Shown: positions 1 through 12,314, numbered from the stretch's first letter. The stretch: 64,000 bases of DNA from Sphagnum compactum (GCA_965153455.1 OZ234496.1:19832304-19896303); one strand, 5' to 3'. The notes: a model not told the origin generated them from the letters alone. Made by a program: numbers and translations.

Positions 1-370
1 GCTGTCCCTTTCTGCCTTCCCATAAAAACTAGAGAAGAAGGCGACGGTAGCAAAGCTATCGTTGCTTTCTTCTTCTTCTTGCTGCAACAAAATAAAAACA
101 TAATGAGGGGACGGTAGCTGCCGTCCCCTTCTGCCTTCCCAAAAAAACAAGAGAAGAAGGCGACGGCAACTTTGCTGCCATCGCCTTCTTCTTCTTCTTG
201 TTGCAACAAAACAAAAATGAAAAGAAGGGAGCTGCTGTCCCCTTTTGCCTTCCAAAAAAACCTAGAGAAGAAGGCGACGGTAACTTTGCTGTTGTCGCCT
301 TCTTCTTCTTCTTGCTACAACAAAACAAAGAAAAGAAGGCGACAGCAACAAGTTGTCGCCTTCTTCGCGA
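1..370. repeat. Tandem repeat, ~114-119 bp unit, hairpin-forming
   Basis: Units start with a GAGAAGAAGGCGACGG-like block at about 31, 150 and 264, and a partial unit starts near 331. Each contains a self-complementary core (GGCGACGG...CCATCGCC or GTTGTCGCC) followed by a CTTCTTCTTCTT run and a CAACAAAA tract. Open frames on both strands here are low-complexity by-products of the repeat. The first unit is cut by the window edge, so the array may extend left. Confidence 0.8.
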
Positions 371-429
371 CGCTACATCAAAAAATAAAGTTGAAAGAAG
401 GTAAGAAAGCTTACCTTGAAGCTTGGAAG

Positions 430-640
430 TGGAAGCTCGAGCTCTGGCGCTCCTGGTCTCGCTCCGGCTTTGGTGCTCCCGCTCTAATCCGGTGCTCCTG
501 CTCCCGCTCCGGCTCTGGCGATGGCAATTGGAGGTAGGAGGGGGGAGGTAGGTGGGAGGTAGGAGGGGGTAGGTAGGACGTAGGAGGGGGGAGGTAGGTA
601 AGAGGTAGGAGGTAGGTGGGAGGTAGGTAGGTAGGAGAGA
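430..640. repeat. GCTCC-rich block followed by GGTAGG/GGAGG G-rich array
   Basis: From about 436 to 520 a GCTCC/GCTCCGGCTC motif recurs. From about 531 to 640 the strand is almost pure G/A/T built from GAGGTAGG and GGTAGGTAGG units. The many closely spaced GG and GGG runs would allow G-quadruplex folding. No gene is supported here. Confidence 0.75.
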
Positions 641-2689
641 AATGTTTTGGGGCAGAGTAGAGGCAGGAAAAAAAATATATAGTTGGGCAGGGAGGATGTG
701 GTTTTGGTTCATCCCCAAAACGGCTTCAACGGTCTCATCCTCAACTGGTGCATTGGTGGCTGCTGGTTCACTCCAGCCCAATGGGACATGAGCAACATGT
801 GCTCACACGTAATTCATGAGCCAAGAAGAATGATTCCTTACCATAATTGTTGTCCAAAAGCTAAACTTCTAATGTCCACTTAACAGAGATTGTAATGGGT
901 TGACATTTAAAAATTTACCTTTTCTTCAGTTTGTCAATGAAATTTTTGACTAAACCTGTTCTTTTTATGTTTTCTGTCTATGATAACTGTCACAGTTGTT
1001 CAATGTTTTTTTTTTTCCCTTTCAATTTTCTGATGTAGCATTGTTAGCCATCATCCAAAACAAGATTTAGCATAAATTGGCAAAATGTCTGTACAAAATT
1101 GTCAAAACTATAAAAAACCTGGTGGAAAAAACTGCCCTGAAACAAAAAAGTGTGTCAAAATGTGTTGAATTTTTTCGCAAAATCTTGAAGAATGGCGATT
1201 TGCTTTATAATAACAGAGATTGTGAAACCATATTTTGTATTTTGAGATTGGTATTTTCTGAAATTTTGCACAGATGGGAACTGGTAGTTAATTGCAAACT
1301 TGTTTTCAATCTTGCAAATAAAGCTAAGAACCTGGTTCCAAGTTTGGTTCTTAACAACTTTTAGTTTTGATTCAGTTTTCAAAACTAGTTTTGAAAATCA
1401 AATGGGTGCAAGCATGATGAAGTAGACAGCTTCCGATCATTAACAAAAAAACACAACTAATTACAAATAATTTTTGATATATTGAAAATAGAAATGTTAG
1501 TTCATTCAATGATTAACATGAGAATAATTTTTATTTTATTATAATGATATTGAAAAGTCACATCTTTAAATTGCATTTCAGTAGATTTTAAAAAGCACAA
1601 TTTATTTTCTTTTATTTCCAACCTTACAAAAGAAGTTTCAAATAAATGAAAGTAAGACTTTAATGTATTATTGACATTTTCAAGTTGATGGTGTCTTAAA
1701 ATGTAGTAATATATTTAAATTTTTTACATGTTGTAATCATAATCTATCAAAATCCTAATGATGTAAAAGTAAGTGTGAACACAATGTCTTATTAGTCAAT
1801 TTCAAATGATTTTATTACTTTTGTTTATCACCACAAAAAATTCAATAGAGGGCTTGATGGTTTTATATTTCTATTTACATAGGTCTTAAATATATTTTCT
1901 TATGTTTATGTTGATAAAAACATGCCTTTCTAAGTGCATTTTAGATGGTTTGCTTTTTTCTAAGCCAGTGGTTCTAACCTACTAAATTAGGTGACCTCAG
2001 TCCAACACTTGTTGAGATGTGGTGCGCAAGGATTTTTCATTCCAATTTTGAGAGGTGGGTGGTCTGGAGATCATTTGTAAAAGGACTTAGCCAAAATTCA
2101 TTATAGGTCAAAGAGGATTTAAGTAGAAAAGTATAAGAATTCTGCTGCATTTTGGTGACATGTTGGAAGCTATTGTCTCAATTTGAAAATTTAAAAATAA
2201 AAATCCTCAAAATTAGGCAACTTTATGCCATGTTTTCTACAAACATCTGAGTCACACTAGTTTTTTTTTTTTTTTTTTTTTTCCTTTTTTGGTGGTATAT
2301 GTAGTTTCATGGCAAAACAAAAATGCATTGGTGTGTCTGAATTGACACACCACATTCTTCCAGTCAGGTATGTACTTATGGGTGACTAATTTAGGGGCTT
2401 TTAGGGTTAAGTTTACAAGACATATTTCTTGATGTAAATTTGGTGGATTGCTGAAAAGAACCCATTTCTATATAAGCACCACCCAATGTTACCTATCTAT
2501 GTTAAGAATTGTCTTGCTACATATTGACTGGAGTTGCTATACATGGCACAAGATAGTTAGACCCTCTAATGGGATCCTATTATCAAATGCATGTATCCCT
2601 ACTATGAAGAGTTGCCCAAAGTCCTTCTACTTTTTCCAACATCTGGAGATCAGTGGCCAGCCTACATTCAAAGAAACCTAATAATTGCT
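640..2689. other. Intergenic AT-rich DNA, no gene seen
   Basis: Only short open frames without recognisable motifs are present. A homopolymer T run lies near 2262-2282. Confidence 0.6.
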
Positions 2690-3199
2690 GGGGATACTTA
2701 CTTATTCATGCTCCTATTAATTATGGAGGGGGGTGTGCCCACAGTTTTCTTTAAATAATTCTTTTATAAAAGAAGGAGCCGTTTGATTTGTCCACCACTA
2801 AGATTTTTGGAACATGGGGCACTCCACAACATAGGTAGAAGCCTAAAAATATGCTTCTCTTCCCCAAAACTAAAGCATGCTTTGTCATGTCCTCCCCCAC
2901 ACCCCTTTATGGAAGTTGAGCCATGCCCAAAACAATATGTGATTACAAAATAAAGTGGTAATTGGGAATGTCTTAGGGAAAACATTGAGAACTTAGGGAA
3001 CACTTTGAAACCTGATGGGAACACCTTGGGAACTTGATGGGAACACATTAGGAACAGACAGAAAACAAACCCCTGCCCACACAAAATCCAAAAGAAAGTT
3101 ACGAAGCCCCCTGAGCCTTTATCATTGGCTGCATGAAATTTCTATTTCCAAAACACCATTTTCAACCTGGACTAATAAGTACTGGGGGTACTTATTAAG
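2690..3199 (+). repeat. Dispersed repeat family A, copy 1
   Basis: This ~500-bp block shares ordered motifs with 24670-25158 (same strand) and 59785-60090 (opposite strand). They include a GTGCCCACAGTTTT block, TTTTTGGAACATG near 2815, TTGGGAATGTCTTAGGGAA near 2960, and GCATGAAATTTCTATTTCC followed by ACCATTTTCAACC near 3135. It begins with GGGGATACTTA and ends with GGGGGTACTTATT, so a similar motif sits at both ends in direct orientation. No coding capacity is seen. Confidence 0.75.
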
Positions 3200-3847
3200 T
3201 TATAGTGGGTACCCGTGACCTTTGGACACTGTGAAGTCCCCCAAAAGTGAGTGGGGGGGGGGGGGAAGCAAAAAAAGACAAAATTATCAAATATATTTGG
3301 TTGGTTTTGAGTGTGTATTCAAAGATATAGAAGCATGATTACAGTTGTTTACTTCATATCTGGATTTATAGCCAGTTTTGGCACAATCTTCTTGAGGAAG
3401 GTCGCCACATTTTTCTATGGAAGATCCCCCACTGTGGCTACAAACAAAAAATCTTAGAAAAAAAAAAAAAAAACAACACTGCTAGGGATGACCTGGGGTC
3501 GGTCCCTCCTGGCAACTACCTCCTTACTATGAGATAAATTGCCACATGATTGTCTCCTCAATTCCATGGATGGATGACGGGACCCCCACCCCCAATAGAA
3601 AAAAGAAAAAATTTCTCCCTTTCCCCCTCTCCCCAAAACTCAAAAAAGGAAAAAATTGGCTGCACTGATTGCATATCGAGCCTTCATATCGAGCCTTCCT
3701 CAGTGCCTGCCTGAAATTTTTATTATGGGCCAATACCCCTTCATAACAGGATGGATACCTATTGTGCTATAAATAGGGCAGAATGGGCAATTCCTTGAAA
3801 CAGTGGAGTTTTGCAATTTAAGAAGGGCCCGCGCCCTCCCCCCCCCC

Positions 3848-3945
3848 TCTTTGCTTTGGATGGATGGAGGGACGGATGAATGACGGGATGGACGACGGGA
3901 TGGATGGATGGAAAGGAGGACCGACGACGACCGGACAGACAGACA
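3848..3945 (+). repeat. GGAT/GACGG microsatellite
   Basis: Imperfect runs of GGATGGATGG, GACGGGATGG and GACGACGACC. A poly-G run near 3251 and a poly-A run near 3458 flank the same non-genic stretch. Nothing else is recognisable between 3200 and 4980. Confidence 0.85.
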
Positions 3946-4983
3946 CCTAAAATATTATATAAGTAGATATTGTCTTCACAAATGCATTTTTCTTGGATTG
4001 CAAAATTGAATTTTATTTTTAATACTTAAGGTGGTGAAAAGTGTAGAAACTTCCAATTTTGAAAAAAGGTTCATCAACAAAGTCCACCAGCCCACCGAGT
4101 GAAAAAGACTAATCCAAGGAACAACACTTCAAAGTCATGTATTATTGGGAAATTTTCCCATTATGATTTGATCCATCATTGGGCTAATTTGTCCTTTGCA
4201 AGCATGTGGAGATTTCGTGCCTGCTCGCAGAATAGATGCGTTTTTGTCATCTAACTTGTTAAATATGTTCTCCATATTTTTATGTTTGGAATCTTCGTTT
4301 CTTGCTTTCTTACAGGTGGGTATCGAAGGACTACAACAATGAATGTTGTGCGAATATCACAATCTTTATATCCGAGTGTTGGGTTTGGTTTTGAGACCAA
4401 TCTTGAAATTTTGTTCATAGGGCTCAGGTTACCCATTACTGATTTTCAGAAATTCATGACCAGGTAGTGATTTTCAACTGGCAGTTTTGAAGGCAACTCA
4501 AGACTGGCATTTTTTTTTTTGGGGTGAAAAAAGGGAATATTGTGTTGCAATATGTTCATTTTTCTGAAAAGTTTGGCAAATCTCCAGAAGAAAAAAATTG
4601 ATTTCTGTTTTTCCACATTTGGACCCTGATTTTAGTTTGGTAGCATTTTTAAAACCAGTATTTCAATTATTTAGACGGGTTCTAAAATCCTGCCATCATT
4701 TAATGCTAAATCCCTCTTGGGATGCTAGCCAATGACATAACATCAGAAAATTGAGAAAAGTACAACTGCTCCTGATGATCAACCAAGGAGCACAAAGTTA
4801 GCACAAAGTTTGCAAATTGGAAATCCAATGTGCCATTTTGTAATATTTATGTCCATTTCTTAAGGGTTTGAGTTGTTGTGAGCTAAAAAAAAACTCATAA
4901 CTTCCCTCATTTTAGCATCATATACGTACACTCATCATACCTGAATCCAAACAAAAACTGTAAATTGCTTAAACTTAAGGTTC

Positions 4984-6010
4984 TTGTACACGGACTTTGT
5001 CATTGTAATTTGGAAATTTGTCAGGCTCTGAAGTTGAAGTTACAGTGTAGACATCTGTGGTTCTAAGAGTACATATGTCCTCCATCTACCTGACTGGATC
5101 ACAGTTCTCTTTTGAAATCCTGATCCAGAGAGGACTTGAAGATTAGTTTGTGGGGGGTGTTCATGAAGTCAGAATCCTTGTGGCTCAAGGACTTGAACTG
5201 GTACCCAGTTTCTTGAAACGGTACCGGATTTCACTCACTTTAAGGCTACACTCAAATTGGGGATGAGACAAGGATTAAAGGGTCGAACTATGGGCAAAGA
5301 CAGGGTGACTTTACAGATAACTCTATTAAATATTTTTCGTACACTGATTTTGTCACTGTGATTTAGAAATTTGTCAGGCTGCAAAATCGAAGTTTACAGT
5401 GTAGACATATGTGGTTCCAAGAGCTACACCTGTGTCCTCCATATAGCAGACTGGATCACATTTGTCTTTTGGACTCTGATACAGAGGACCACCTTGAAGA
5501 CTATTTTCTTTGGGGTGGCATGAAGTCAGAATCCTTGTGGCTCAAGGACTTGAACTGATACCCAGATTCATGATGCCTGGTTTCAGGCTCTTTAAGGCTG
5601 CACTCAAATTGGGGATGAGGCAAGGATCAAAGGGTCAAACTAGGGCCCAAAGACAGGGTGACTTTGTGGATAACTCTAATAATTATTTATTGTACACAGT
5701 TTCTGTCGCTATGATTTCAAAATTTTGTCAGGTTGCAAAATTGAAGTTACGGTGTAGACTATGGAGTCCTGAGAATATGTATGTCCTTCATAGACCCGAC
5801 TGGGTCACAAAGCTCTGTCTTTTCAAACCCTGAAACATGGGACTTGAAAAGTATCTTTTGGGCAGGACACTAACACCCCCTATGTACTTTGCAGGTGTTA
5901 ACTTGCACAGTCCAGCACGGTGCCCGCATTGATCTGCCTCAGGGTTGGACTCGCGATAGCCAAAATAAATGAATAAACATGAAGTCAGGATCCTTGCGAC
6001 TCAAGGAGGT
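4984..6010 (+). repeat. Tandem array of ~353-bp units, three copies, last one interrupted
   Basis: Units begin at TTGTACACGG (4984), CGTACACTG (5338) and TTGTACACAG (~5690), a period of 354 then 352 bp. Each reads TTTGTCAGG, then GTGTAGAC, GACTGGATCAC and ATGAAGTCAGAATCC. Units 1 and 2 end with CAAAGACAGGGTGACTTT and then TAACTCTA. In unit 3 the ATGAAGTCAGGATCC block is displaced by about 108 bp, consistent with an insertion between about 5855 and 5965. The unit ends match the tail of the SINE-like element at 34709-34973. Confidence 0.85.
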
Positions 6011-6391
6011 TGGGGGAAGTATGTTTGGTGTTCAAAACAAAAAAGAAAAAGTTCACCTGGACTATCAAAATTGAAAGGGTTGGTTTCTCATATATATATG
6101 TTATGTAGACAAGTTTGCACATGTATGTTATCTAGACAACAAAAGTCAAAAAATTGTGCCAAGCAGTATTGTACAGCTTTGTTGACAACTTGTGCACAGT
6201 CCAGCAACTGATTGTAATACATACCTGGACACACAAAGGAGTCTCTCATAGGTCCAACATGACCCTGATGGAAAAGTCTCTTGTGCACCACAATATAATC
6301 AGTTGTGCTGCATAAGACGACTTCAGATTGCCAACACCCAAAAAAGTGCACTATCCTTTGTCACCCATCCAAGCTACACTGCTCATGGAGC

Positions 6392-6552
6392 GTTCAGCAT
6401 TACAAAAGGCAGGGAACAAAGCCTGAAGGTGACTCATTTCTTGTTGGCTATTGAGCCCTTGAGAGTTTGACAACAGAGGAGTGACCAACTGCCACCCATG
6501 GTTGTCTGTTGTTGGAGCATTACAGAATTGGGGACCAAATCAGTGGCAATCT
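6392..6552 (+). repeat. Dispersed repeat family B, copy 1
   Basis: About 161 bp, nearly identical over its length to the reverse complement of 40169-40330. Shared blocks include GTTCAGCATTA at the left edge, CTATTGAGCCCTTGAGAG, and GAATTGGGGACCAAA near the right edge. Terminal inverted repeats are not evident. Confidence 0.85.
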
Positions 6553-7770
6553 ATAGCAGATTTGAAGATGGGCATGAAATTTGTGGCTTTAGATGATGTT
6601 CACACTAGTAGCCCTGCGGCAAGCATCCACAAGAAGATTTAGCCAAATTTAGCTGTAGACCAGAAACAAAAGAAAAGAAATTCTAAGAATACTTTTGTAT
6701 TTTTTGGTTACCTGCTTGAACCTGTTGTAGAAATCTGACAATTGAAAAAGAAAAATCTGGCAAATTAGGGCCATGTTTTCGAAAAAGTCCTTTGAACCTA
6801 TGTACCAAAATCACATTTTTCAGGATGAAAAATGGAAAAATTTGCCCCAGACAAAAACACTGGTGCACACTGCATTTTGCAACTTTTCAGATATGGAACT
6901 TCAGAAACTACAGGGGGAGGTGATTGAAACTAGGTGCCATACTTTGGGTCTTGTAGGTATTTGAGTATATTTGAGGTATTGTAGGCACTACTGTAGAAGG
7001 TATTCTTTCAGATGCTTTATGTACTATTGTAGGCATAGTTTTATCATTAGTACTGGTTATGTTATTATAATTTAGGAGCAGAGGCACTTTTCTATCACCC
7101 TCATTACACTTCCCTAGAACCTTGGATGGGATATCACACATTTAAGAATATCAAATCCACACATACATAATGACATTAAATGCAGTACCGAGTGTGTGTA
7201 CATAGGAATTTCATGTTCTACTTGGTCAAAGGTTGGGTCTTACATTAGGAGGTACTAATCATCCTTTGATCAGTCATTTAAGTTCCTACTAGAATCCCAG
7301 ATACCAACATCCCATCATTTATTGTGATAGTACTTTGTTTTGCATTTAAGCTGCATTAGGTTTCAGAGCAAAATCCGTATCTCACTAATCACTACATAGT
7401 ATAGACTAGTACAATACAAGTCAACCCTCTAGACAAAAAAGTAGCTTTACAACAATCAAACTTCAAGCTCCTCTACACTACCCCATATGCTGATGAAGCC
7501 TACAACAATAAAATAGATGGGTAATTGACCTCCATATATAGTTCAAATAGTTGAATTTAGGGTTTAGGGTTGATCTTTCTCATGGATGATCCTCATATGT
7601 TGACATCTTCCGTCACATGAAAGTTCATGATTTATGGAATGCATTGCAAGGGGGTACCATTCAGAGATTAATGTGTCAAGAGTGCATTTTGAGAGTCTCG
7701 ACATGGAGTCTTGAGTTTGTATTGACAAGATGAGCTATTAGTTCAAGATTAGCCAAAGATTGCTTAAATA

Positions 7771-7846
7771 GTGTTTAAATAGTCTTGGAACAGCTCTCAA
7801 AAACATTGGTGTTTAAATAGTCTTGGAACAGCTCTCAAAAACATTG
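7771..7846 (+). repeat. 38-bp tandem duplication
   Basis: GTGTTTAAATAGTCTTGG and the following CAGCTCTCAAAAACATTG occur twice at exactly 38-bp spacing (7771 and 7809) without visible mismatches, suggesting a recent duplication. Confidence 0.9.
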
Positions 7847-8390
7847 TTAAAACGATAAATTGTTAGAAAATATTTTTGAATTTTTACATTTATTGGATTT
7901 TTAAAAATGTATCCACATGCTACATAATAGATTACAAACATTGTGATATAAATGTATTCAACAGTCACAAGACTTTGAAATTAAACATGATTTTTAATCA
8001 TGTAAATTAAGCAATGCTTACACTTCTTGTGGCTCTTCAATTTGTGAATGCACCCAAGGTCAACTATATCAATTGTTAACAATTTTTATAAAAAAATCTA
8101 TTGTTGTCTTAAATTGTAATAAAGAACAACATCAAGTGAGTAGTGACCATTCTTACAAGTTTGGGAACTTATTTTAAAAATTACAATTGCTTCAAATTTT
8201 GTAGATTTCATGTGATGCATCTTGGATAAGTGAATGTAAGGAAAAACTCACTTTATTTCTCATTCTACATATTTCATTTACGGTTTAAAATAAGGACTAG
8301 TCAAATCTTAAAGGATTGGCCCCTTATAATCATTTCTAATACAATTTAATTTGTCTGGACAATTTCTGGGCAGTTATTAAAAATAAGAAG

Positions 8391-8520
8391 AAAACCCCAA
8401 CCCTTATCAAGGTGGTTCTTAAGATTCATAATCAATGTTCTCAAGAAAATCAAATAATTGCCCATAAAACCATCAACTCTTTACCAGTTCTTCATATGAA
8501 ACCAACAAATTCTTCAAGGG
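8391..8520 (+). repeat. Dispersed repeat family E, copy 1
   Basis: Aligns with 33700-33845. TTCATAATCAATGTTCTCA here matches TTCATAACCAAGGTTCTCA there. Both continue with AAAATCAAATA, then GCCCA(T/G)AA(A/G)ACCAT, CTTT(A/G)CCA and TTC. Several GGTTCTT words lie in and after this block. Confidence 0.6.
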
Positions 8521-8923
8521 TTTCAAAACAGCCAATAACGGTGGTTCTTTGATCCTTAAACATTAAAAAAAATAGAAAAACCAGGACTGGTGGTTCTTTA
8601 TAAATTCAAATAAACCACACAACACTTGTTGGGACTTGCACTACAAAATAGAAAAAAACATCACCTCAAGAAAATGGGTTTAGGGTTGATGTTTCACCTT
8701 GAAAATTTATAGGCATTTGCAAATTCTATGCAAAATGAAATTCAATGAAATTGTTGTTGGCAATAGGTTGATTCTCTGTAACTGAACTGTACACTTAACA
8801 ACTGACCTTTTCTTTAATGATTTGAACCTCTTCTTCACATGATCACTGGGACTCAGTTGTTAGTCTTTGGATTTGATTGAGTGAAACTTCTGATGGGCTT
8901 TGCTTTTAACTAATAAGTCGAAA

Positions 8924-9322
8924 TTAGCATGTGCAAACCATGAACTTTTGCTGCAGACAGCTTTGAGTGGGCCAATGGTGAACACTCTCCTTGGCAGATA
9001 TTGTAGAGGAAGCTATAATGGCCACTCCTGCTGCAGGTATAGTAAAGAGGTATCCAAAACCAGTGGGCATTCTGGAACATGCCTGTAGGTAACTAACCAC
9101 TACTGGTGCTGCAAGTGGGGTGATGATCAAGGACCAACTGGTGAGAACCTGCTTCAGGACTGGAATCCTGTTCCCCAACCTCTGCACCCAGTCCCCAGCT
9201 GCTTTTCTGCTCATGCTCATCTTCAGGAACAACCGGACAAACACACAAACACTGTGATGATCAGTCAGTTGGCCTGATGCTCTGAGCATCCGGGCAGCTT
9301 GGGATAGTGTTTTGCAGGTCAT
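8924..9322 (-). other. Unrecognised hydrophobic open frame, 132 codons
   Basis: An open frame on the minus strand has two hydrophobic stretches (LIITPLAAPVVVSYL and GYLFTIPAAGVAIIA) and fairly balanced codon use for this AT-rich setting. I do not recognise the family. There is no flanking exon I can join to it and no promoter evidence. It may be a captured exon fragment inside a repeat, or chance. Confidence 0.2.
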
Positions 9323-9329
9323 GGACTAA

Positions 9330-11440
9330 CATTTGCTTGATTGACAAAACTGTCCGGATAATTGTTTTTTAAAAAATTGGGAAGATTTTCAGATCTGCAC
9401 ACCCATACACTTGCTTTAATATTGAGGGACTTTCCAAAAACTGTAAATGTGGGCTTTGGGACTTTCTGTTCTTGGCCACTAGAGAACCAGCCCAGAGCCC
9501 AGATCTGCCAACAGGCCTGGTCGGCGGCCAAATCTGTAGTTTATTTTGTTGCTACCAAATTCCAATACAAAAAGCTTATGATAGCAAACTTTCAACATGT
9601 AAATGCAAACCGAATTCAAAGCAAAGTCCATAACAAGATTGTAAAATCTTCTATACAGGTTGCCCGAACAAAATCATCATCCACACACTCCTGCACATGG
9701 ACTGCCCAAAACACCCTAAAACCCTACTCCAACACATCCATGGCAGTAAGGCCACAGTCAATGAACAGCATCTCGTGCATCATCCATTGGAAGTATGTAA
9801 TGACTATTTTTGTCCTTTAAAAAGGATCCTTTGGTTTTGGTTTGATAGAACCTATGGGTGTGATTTTGAAACAGCAGCTTTTTGGGTTTATAAAACTATC
9901 TGGAATTTTTGGAGGCTAGTAGATAGTTTAAGACTGGGGTTAGTTCCCATTCACCCAAATAAGATTACTAACTTGCCAAATAGGTACCCATGCTCACCAA
10001 GTGGGTTATTAGTGCAAGAGAAAATTGGGGAAGAACATAATTTTAAGAAAATAATTCTAATAAGTACCCAATAAGACAAAATAGCAAGCGGTGAAGAGGC
10101 TTGCTTTTTTTTTTCTCTTTTGGGGAGGAAGGGAGGGAGAGGGGGCTCATCTTTTTGGTTTGTGTTTTTGGAAGAGGGGAACCAGTGAATTGAATGCTAG
10201 TTCACTAAACATTCAATAGTGAATGTTTAATCCCTTTTTATTTCAGGATTAAACCAAAAGGTAATGACAGAATCTCTACTTCAGATTTTGTTTGTTGATG
10301 CAACACATGTCAACACTATCACAATCTATCCCTTAAGGTTTGTTCAAAATTAAACTATCACAAGCTAAAACTTATCAAAGATTGATTGTGGCATTTTCTT
10401 TAAAACTTTCAACTTACATGCCTAAAAAAGTTAAACCTATTTTATAAGGAACAACAGCTCAGTTTAGGTGTGGGTTTTAGTTTTAGCTGTAAGAGACAGT
10501 TTCTTAATCTAAATTGAAATCTGGCTTCAAAAGTTTTTTGAACCTTTGATCTAAATATCCCTTGAAACCTAACCCATAACCAAGACATGAACCTACCAGG
10601 GTTGGATGTGAGTCAGTTGCGGATGCAGCCCAACTGAGTTTATGTCAGGTTTCACCTTGGTAACCTCTCCTGTGAATATAGGTTCTGATTGGTAGGTAGG
10701 ACAATAGTCGATGGCTGTGCAAGTGGATGCATGTAGATGGCTAGTAGACAGGTAGTTGCCACTGGGTTCTTAGTAGGTATGTAGCAAAAGTATTAACTGA
10801 GAACCCAATGGAATTGTTCACCCACCATCCATTCCTCCTGGTGGGCTAGTGGTGATGGTTTTCTCTGGCCTCACAACAAAAGGTCACTCACTTCCTTGAA
10901 CATACATAGTGCAGGTATGCTTAGGATCCCCCTCCCACACTCTTGTGTCTCAGGTTTAGGGTTCAAGCTATAGGAATATTTTCCATCTGTCTGTCATTGA
11001 AATGTTGGACATGTAGGGGCCTATTACTGTCTACTTCCATCTGAACACTCTGTGCTTGATGAAACCCACCTAGTCAAAGCAAAAGGAAAAGCAAAGTAGT
11101 TGATGCATTGTTCCCATAGAGCGTGTGCTCTTCCTGACCCACATGCAAACACAAAACTGCAATCCTATCATTTTGTACTACCACACTAGGTCCCCATGTG
11201 TCGTCTCATTTTTATTGCCTAACTAAATAATGTGGACATGGCATAGACCCAATTTTGTTATGTTGAAGTGTTTCATGGGCAATTCTTGAAAGAGTAGGGT
11301 TAAAGAGGTGAAATGATACTAATCACAAAACACTATTGTAGCCTGTGCCATTGGACCAAGTGTCAATAGGCCTATGTCTGAACAACATCCATGATGTAAC
11401 TGCTCAAAGTGTGAACAAGATCTTGAGGATAAAGCCCAAT
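9330..11440. other. Intergenic DNA, no gene seen
   Basis: Short frames only. A GTAGGTAGG-rich patch near 10690-10790 resembles one near 59500-59640. No structured feature is otherwise supported. Confidence 0.5.
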
Positions 11441-11449
11441 TTGTGAAAA

Positions 11450-11830
11450 AAAATGTTTTAAATTAATTTTCAGTGAAAATTGTACTCAAATTTCAATATC
11501 TCCCACACCATAGGTCTAGTGTATCTTACGTCGTTGGCCCAAGTGTCAATTGGTTACCCAACTAATTTTTTCTTCCAAAACCATTTCTTGTAATTTAAAT
11601 GAATTTTCAATGATGAAAAATACTCAAAATTCAAATTCTCTCACATTTTAGGTCTAAAGATTTCCAACTAGTAAGTCCTTCTCATTGTGAGCTTTCCAAC
11701 AATACAGAGCGTGTCCAAATTTCCCTATAACTATTAGTTTTCATTTAAATGATTTTTTAATGACAATTTTGTTCAACATTCAATAACTTGTCCACCATAG
11801 GTTGACACATTATGAAAACAGTATACACCT
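11450..11830 (+). repeat. Degenerate tandem repeat family C, copy 1
   Basis: About three diverged units of roughly 130-150 bp. Each has an AAT(T/G)(A/T)TTTTCA(A/G)TGA word, a CTCAAA/GTTCAACATTCAAT word and a CCACCATAGG or TTTTAGGTCT word. GAGCTTTCCAACAATAC appears near 11690. The same words recur at 33030-33400, and both blocks end in GGTTTGGGAGATCTCA. No coding sense is visible. Confidence 0.6.
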
Positions 11831-12213
11831 GCTCAATTCCTGCTTTCCAGTGGGACCAAAAGCACAGCAAGAGGTGGAAATGGTTTGGGAGATCTCAACA
11901 TGAAAAAAGAAAACAAACAATCTTCCTCCATAGGTAGTTATGGTTCAGCGCCAACAAACAAAATAAGTAAACAAGTTGCTGAATGAGAATGGCCCTGGGT
12001 GGATGAAAGGGACCTGCTGGGCCTAATAAAATAATCAATTATAATTTTGTTTACATCCATTCGTCATAAAGCACTACAAGGTTTTTTTGCTTTGTATTTG
12101 AACACACCTGCCCCGCACAGAAGATTTGTTCATCAATTGAAGGAGCCTTTGGCTGATCACATGCAAACCTTAGACCATTTGAATTAAAAAACCTTTTGTG
12201 TTTTACAGGCAGA

Positions 12214-12314
12214 GGAAGGCCTGCTCTCACAAACCTCCCCTCACCCTTGGGCTACCGCCCTCAAGGCTGTAACCCTCAATTTAGGGGAGGCCCTGGGGAT
12301 CCAGCAGGCCTTCC
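12214..12314. repeat. Foldback (inverted repeat)
   Basis: Perfect 12-bp arms GGAAGGCCTGCT (12214-12225) and AGCAGGCCTTCC (12303-12314) enclose ~77 bp. Inside the arms AACCTCCCC and GGGGAGG continue an imperfect stem. It could be a small foldback element. Confidence 0.7.

Larger units (their letters stand above)
6560..8900. other. Intergenic AT-rich DNA with minor repeats, no gene seen
   Basis: No reading frame carries a recognisable motif. Two TTTAGGGTTGATSTTTC stretches (7563 and 8682) share a short telomere-like word but are not telomeric arrays. Confidence 0.55.

Noticed and set aside
7557-7575. Interstitial telomere (TTTAGGG repeats)
   Set aside because: Only two units occur; the similar stretch at 8682 has one. 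This is too short for an interstitial telomere.
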